The notes under the pieces are model-generated. The model was not told the origin of the DNA, searched no databases, and was given only the letters and a program-made list of their open reading frames with translations. This document shows positions 13,422 to 15,713 of a DNA stretch of 15,713 bases, one piece after another. A program made the translations under genes and the position numbers. Position 1 is the first letter of the stretch; each line of letters opens with the position of its first letter. Source of the stretch: Chloroflexi bacterium RBG_16_56_11 (GTDB taxonomy: Bacteria; Chloroflexota; Dehalococcoidia; Dehalococcoidales; RBG-16-60-22); assembly GCA_001796865.1 (NCBI GenBank), contig MGNQ01000053.1, positions 77,938-93,650 of the forward strand. The letters run 5' to 3'.

Positions 13422-13450
13422 CTGGATTCCCTCTTTCGCGGGAATGACGT
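13422..13450 (+). repeat. Half copy of the ATTCCC hairpin element
   Basis: This 29-bp segment matches 2187-2215 at 28 positions; the only difference is T at 13432 in place of G. The difference costs one pair of the stem. Only this half is present, so the half is evidently a unit by itself. Confidence 0.85.
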
Positions 13451-13633
13451 GATAAATAAGCGGGGCGTCTAAGAGGGGTTCATCCTGAAGGTTCACCCTG
13501 AAGGGTGCAGACCCCCTTTCTTTTCTCCCCCGCTCCAAATAGATAAAACATGAACCTCTTCCAGCGAAACGTTTGGAGAGGGGGTAAAGGGTGAGGCAGA
13601 TAACATCTTGTCACTGGTATCACCGCAAATACT

Positions 13634-13665
13634 CTTTTGCGCAATTACGCACCTGCGGATATGCG
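13634..13665 (+). repeat. Degenerate 8-bp tandem array (4 units)
   Basis: Units read CTTTTGCG, CAATTACG, CACCTGCG, GATATGCG in strict 8-bp phase. The array sits about 85 bp upstream of the arylsulfotransferase-like start and shares the TTGCGCAA junction with two of the other arrays. Confidence 0.65.
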
Positions 13666-13749
13666 AACACGTGCATAAAGCACCGGACTGTTTTTCTTGC
13701 CTCCGGTTCCGCCAGCATATATACTGTTGTCAAAAACGAGGAGAATAAC

Positions 13750-15141
13750 ATGACAGCCAGCGTCTACCCCACGGGCACGACCATCTACGAGCCAGAGAAA
13801 TGCTGGAACGGCTACACGCTGTACCAGGCCACGCTCCACCAGAAAAACGGCGTCGGGGCTATCCTGATAGACATGAACGGGAACGTGCTCAACCAGTGGA
13901 AGGGACTGGACGGGTTCCCGAACAAGATGCTCCCCGGCGGCGCGATAATGGGCAGCACCGGCATCAGGAATATGAAATACGGCTACCAGGACATGCTCGA
14001 CCTGGTGCAGGTGGACTGGGACGGTAAAATCACCTGGAAGTTCGAAAAATACGAGCGTGTCAAAGACCCGCGCCAGAACCCACGGTGGATGGCCCGCCAG
14101 CACCACGACTACCAGCGGGAAGGGAACCCGGTGGGCTACTACGTCCCGGGCATGATCCCAAGAACGGACGGCGGCAAGACGCTTATCCTCTGCCATAAAA
14201 ACCTCAAAAATACCCGGATAACCGACAAGCCGCTGGTCGACGACACGATAATCGAGGTGACGTGGGAGGGTAAAATCACCTGGGAGTGGACGTGCAGCGA
14301 GCACTTCGAAGAGATGGGATTCACCGAAGAGGCCAGGAACACTCTATCGCGAAACCCGGGGATGAAACCCGCCGGCGGGGGCGTGGGCGACTGGATGCAC
14401 ATGAACTCGATGTCCACGCTCGGGCCGAACCGCTGGCACGACGGCGGGGACGGTCGGTTCCACCCGGACAACATCATCTGGGACGGCCGGCAGACGAATA
14501 TCATCGCCATCATCGACAGGGGCACCGGGAAAATCGTGTGGCAGCTCGGGCCGGACTTCACGGCCACGGAAGCGCTGCGGAAGATAGGCCAGATAATCGG
14601 CCAGCACCACGCCCACCTGATACCACGGGGACTCCCCGGCGAGGGGAACATCCTCGTCTTCGATAACGGGGGCTGGGCGGGCTACGGGGCCCCTAATCCC
14701 GGGGCACCCAGCGGCATCGACAACGCCCGCCGCGACTATTCCCGTGTCCTTGAGTTCGATCCTACGACGTTGGAAACCACCTGGCAGTACCCGCCGCCCA
14801 AGACCGGACCCAGCGGCCCGATGTTCACAGGATTTTACAGCAGCTTCGTCAGCTCGGCGCAGCGCCTCCCCAACGGCAACACGCTGGTTACCGAGGGACA
14901 GGGCGGCCGCATCCTCGAAGTCACCCCGGAACGGCGTATTGTCTGGGAGTACCTCAGCCCGTACACGGGCAAGATGCTCAAGACGAACCTGTTATATCGT
15001 GCCTACCGCGTCCCTTACGATTGGGTCCCGCAGACCGAACGGCCGGAGGAACGGGCCATCCCGCGCATTGATAACAACAAGTTCAGGATGCCCGGCGCGG
15101 CGACCGGCCGGGCAAAAAAAGTCACCATCATACAGAAATAG
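13750..15141 (+). CDS. Arylsulfotransferase (ASST)-like beta-propeller protein
   Basis: A 463-residue protein resembling arylsulfate sulfotransferases, which move a sulfate group between phenolic compounds through a histidine. Six repeats of the propeller pattern (hydrophobic strand, D/x-G, x-I-x-W) are visible near 38-50, 83-97, 166-180, 250-265, 332-346 and 387-400, fitting a six-bladed propeller. Candidate catalytic histidines are H118/H119, H217 (DWMHMNS) and H286/H287/H289 (GQHHAHLIP); NGNTLVTEG (375-383) is also typical. The ATG at 13750 is chosen because GAGGAG lies six bases upstream; an in-frame extension back to 13591 would only translate octamer repeats. There is no signal peptide, unlike the periplasmic enterobacterial enzymes, and the protein is shorter than them, so it is probably cytoplasmic. 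No sulfatase, DsbA-like partner or sulfate gene is adjacent. Fold and family are likely; the substrate is unknown. Confidence 0.85.
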   Translation: MTASVYPTGTTIYEPEKCWNGYTLYQATLHQKNGVGAILIDMNGNVLNQWKGLDGFPNKMLPGGAIMGSTGIRNMKYGYQDMLDLVQVDWDGKITWKFEKYERVKDPRQNPRWMARQHHDYQREGNPVGYYVPGMIPRTDGGKTLILCHKNLKNTRITDKPLVDDTIIEVTWEGKITWEWTCSEHFEEMGFTEEARNTLSRNPGMKPAGGGVGDWMHMNSMSTLGPNRWHDGGDGRFHPDNIIWDGRQTNIIAIIDRGTGKIVWQLGPDFTATEALRKIGQIIGQHHAHLIPRGLPGEGNILVFDNGGWAGYGAPNPGAPSGIDNARRDYSRVLEFDPTTLETTWQYPPPKTGPSGPMFTGFYSSFVSSAQRLPNGNTLVTEGQGGRILEVTPERRIVWEYLSPYTGKMLKTNLLYRAYRVPYDWVPQTERPEERAIPRIDNNKFRMPGAATGRAKKVTIIQK

Positions 15142-15147
15142 TCGGAG

Positions 15148-15211
15148 CAATTCCGCATTGCCTCAATTGCGTAATGGCGCAACAGCGCAGTAGCGCAATA
15201 TCGCAATCGGG
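15148..15211 (+). repeat. Degenerate 8-bp tandem array (8 units)
   Basis: Eight consecutive octamers: CAATTCCG, CATTGCCT, CAATTGCG, TAATGGCG, CAACAGCG, CAGTAGCG, CAATATCG, CAATCGGG. They hold phase exactly over 64 bp, with an approximate consensus CAATNGCG. The array begins 6 bp after the arylsulfotransferase-like stop codon. It is not a terminator and not coding. Confidence 0.8.
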
Positions 15212-15262
15212 GATTTCCGTATTTTTAAAGAACGCTTCATAATGACACGCGGCTGTTTGGAG

Positions 15263-15302
15263 CGGATACGTATTTGCGCAATCACGCATTAACGTATTTC
15301 CG
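15263..15302 (+). repeat. Degenerate 8-bp tandem array (5 units)
   Basis: Units read CGGATACG, TATTTGCG, CAATCACG, CATTAACG, TATTTCCG in strict 8-bp phase, 51 bp after the previous array. It ends 19 bp before the stop codon of the convergent permease gene. TTGCGCAA occurs again at a unit junction. Confidence 0.7.
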
Positions 15303-15321
15303 CAACCCACCGGCGGAGACT

Positions 15322-15713
15322 TTAGCTGAGGACCCTCCGGTAGAAGCCCCTCGTGCCCAGCCAGAGAAACAACGCGCAAAAACCGGTGAGCACCGGATAG
15401 ATGATATAAAGGTGCATGTGCGGCAGGGTCGTCAGGGCCGCCCGGAATCCTTCGGTTACGTAGATGAGGGGATTGATGCAAACGAGAGTCTGCAGCCAGG
15501 GGAAGCCGCCGACCTTGATAGCGGCCAGCGCCGTCCACGGATAGTAAGTCCCGCCGAGAAAGGTCATTGGCAGGATGATAAAACCGAACATGACGCTGAT
15601 GTTGCGCGGCGAGATGCGCGTCCCCAGGATAAGCCCGAGGCTGGATGTCATGATGCTGGTGAGAGGCATGAGCGTGAGCAACACCGGCCAGTGCACCGCG
15701 AGGTCCGGGCTGA
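15322..15713 (-). CDS. ABC-2 type transporter permease, C-terminal part
   Basis: The frame is open to the window edge (it continues as SPDLAVHWPVLL upstream of a GTG at 15696), so this is the last 130 or so residues of a longer gene whose start lies outside. It has at least three membrane segments, and the ABC-2 family pattern FGFIILPMTFLGGTYYPW followed by PWLQ and INPLIYVTEGFRAAL is clear. Permeases of this family (DrrB/NodJ-like) pair with an ATPase to export drugs, polysaccharides or lipids. The ATPase gene would be expected upstream, beyond 15713. The C-terminus GFYRRVLS ends at a TAA. Confidence 0.9.
   Translation of the reverse strand, partial: SPDLAVHWPVLLTLMPLTSIMTSSLGLILGTRISPRNISVMFGFIILPMTFLGGTYYPWTALAAIKVGGFPWLQTLVCINPLIYVTEGFRAALTTLPHMHLYIIYPVLTGFCALFLWLGTRGFYRRVLS

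Larger units (their letters stand above)
13101..13749. other. Gene-free repeat-rich spacer between dnaK and the arylsulfotransferase gene
   Basis: No credible gene is present. The region contains, in order, the dnaK terminator (13123-13153), a perfect hairpin (13168-13191), a 102-bp inverted-repeat element (13205-13306), an AAAGGGGGA copy (13334-13342), an octamer array (13375-13406), a half copy of the ATTCCC element (13422-13450), a small hairpin CACCCT-GA-AGGGTG (13494-13507), and a second octamer array (13634-13665). Open frames here are translations of repeats. A promoter for the downstream gene was not recognised. Confidence 0.8.

Noticed and set aside
13136..13447. 103-codon plus-strand open frame after dnaK
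   Set aside because: It translates the terminator and the inverted repeats (CHSEERSDEES is the read-through of the TGTCATTCTGAG element). There is no ribosome site or recognisable protein.
13344..13538. 64-codon minus-strand open frame
   Set aside because: It covers the half copy of the ATTCCC hairpin (VIPAKEGIQ is its translation) and an octamer array; not a gene.
13375..13665. CRISPR array suspected from the repeated GCGCAAT motifs
   Set aside because: The repeats are 8 bp, degenerate and contiguous without spacers, and no cas gene is nearby.
13591..13749. Upstream in-frame extension of the arylsulfotransferase-like gene (53 extra residues)
   Set aside because: It has no ribosome site, and part of it merely translates the octamer array at 13634-13665 (SFAQLRTCGYA). 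The ATG at 13750 has GAGGAG at correct spacing and starts the conserved protein.

Overview
The window reads as a chromosomal segment of an anaerobic bacterium, most likely a Chloroflexota (Dehalococcoidia-like) lineage known mainly from metagenomes. The indicators are three tungsten aldehyde:ferredoxin oxidoreductase (AOR) family genes in 8 kb, a cytoplasmic arylsulfotransferase-like propeller protein, a CIRCE-controlled hrcA-grpE-dnaK operon, GC-rich genes, and many short hairpin repeats between genes. The lineage is an inference; no rRNA or other phylogenetic marker beyond DnaK/GrpE/HrcA is present.

Layout. Positions 1-51 hold nothing I can support. From 52 to 5709 all genes are on the minus strand. 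In transcription order they are an NAD-type short-chain dehydrogenase (4942-5709), a small three-helix membrane protein (4604-4930), a GIY-YIG nuclease (4207-4500) enclosed by inverted hairpin repeats, a canonical AOR (2260-4113) and a divergent AOR (52-1977). A divergent intergenic region (5710-5913) carries promoter-like sites for the dehydrogenase and for a third AOR (5914-7764, plus strand). That AOR ends at a strong terminator shared with a convergent metallo-beta-lactamase-fold gene (7847-8479), which lies downstream of an AT-rich DUF3800 gene (8534-9292). At 9492-13153 is the heat-shock operon: promoter, CIRCE operator, hrcA, grpE, dnaK, terminator. A 650-bp gene-free stretch packed with repeats (13101-13749) precedes an arylsulfotransferase-like gene (13750-15141). 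After a second repeat-rich spacer, the end of an ABC-2 transporter permease (15322-15713, minus) runs off the window.

How the genes fit together. The AORs probably exchange electrons with ferredoxin while converting aldehydes and acids or related substrates. The dehydrogenase may feed one of them with an alcohol- or ketone-derived substrate, but nothing here identifies it. The heat-shock operon is a self-contained regulatory unit: HrcA represses its own promoter through CIRCE.

The most interesting content is non-coding. (1) The GIY-YIG gene sits inside a 407-bp unit bounded by TGTCATTGCGAG inverted repeats, an architecture reminiscent of REP/RAYT systems but with a different nuclease. (2) Other hairpin repeats in the window share its skeleton, TGTC + short stem + GAG...CGA + complementary stem, and their stems vary in a compensatory way (ATTGC/GCAAT, ATTCT/AGAAT, ACCCT/AGGGT). 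(3) Four arrays of a degenerate strict 8-bp tandem repeat (approximately CAATNGCG) bracket the arylsulfotransferase gene.
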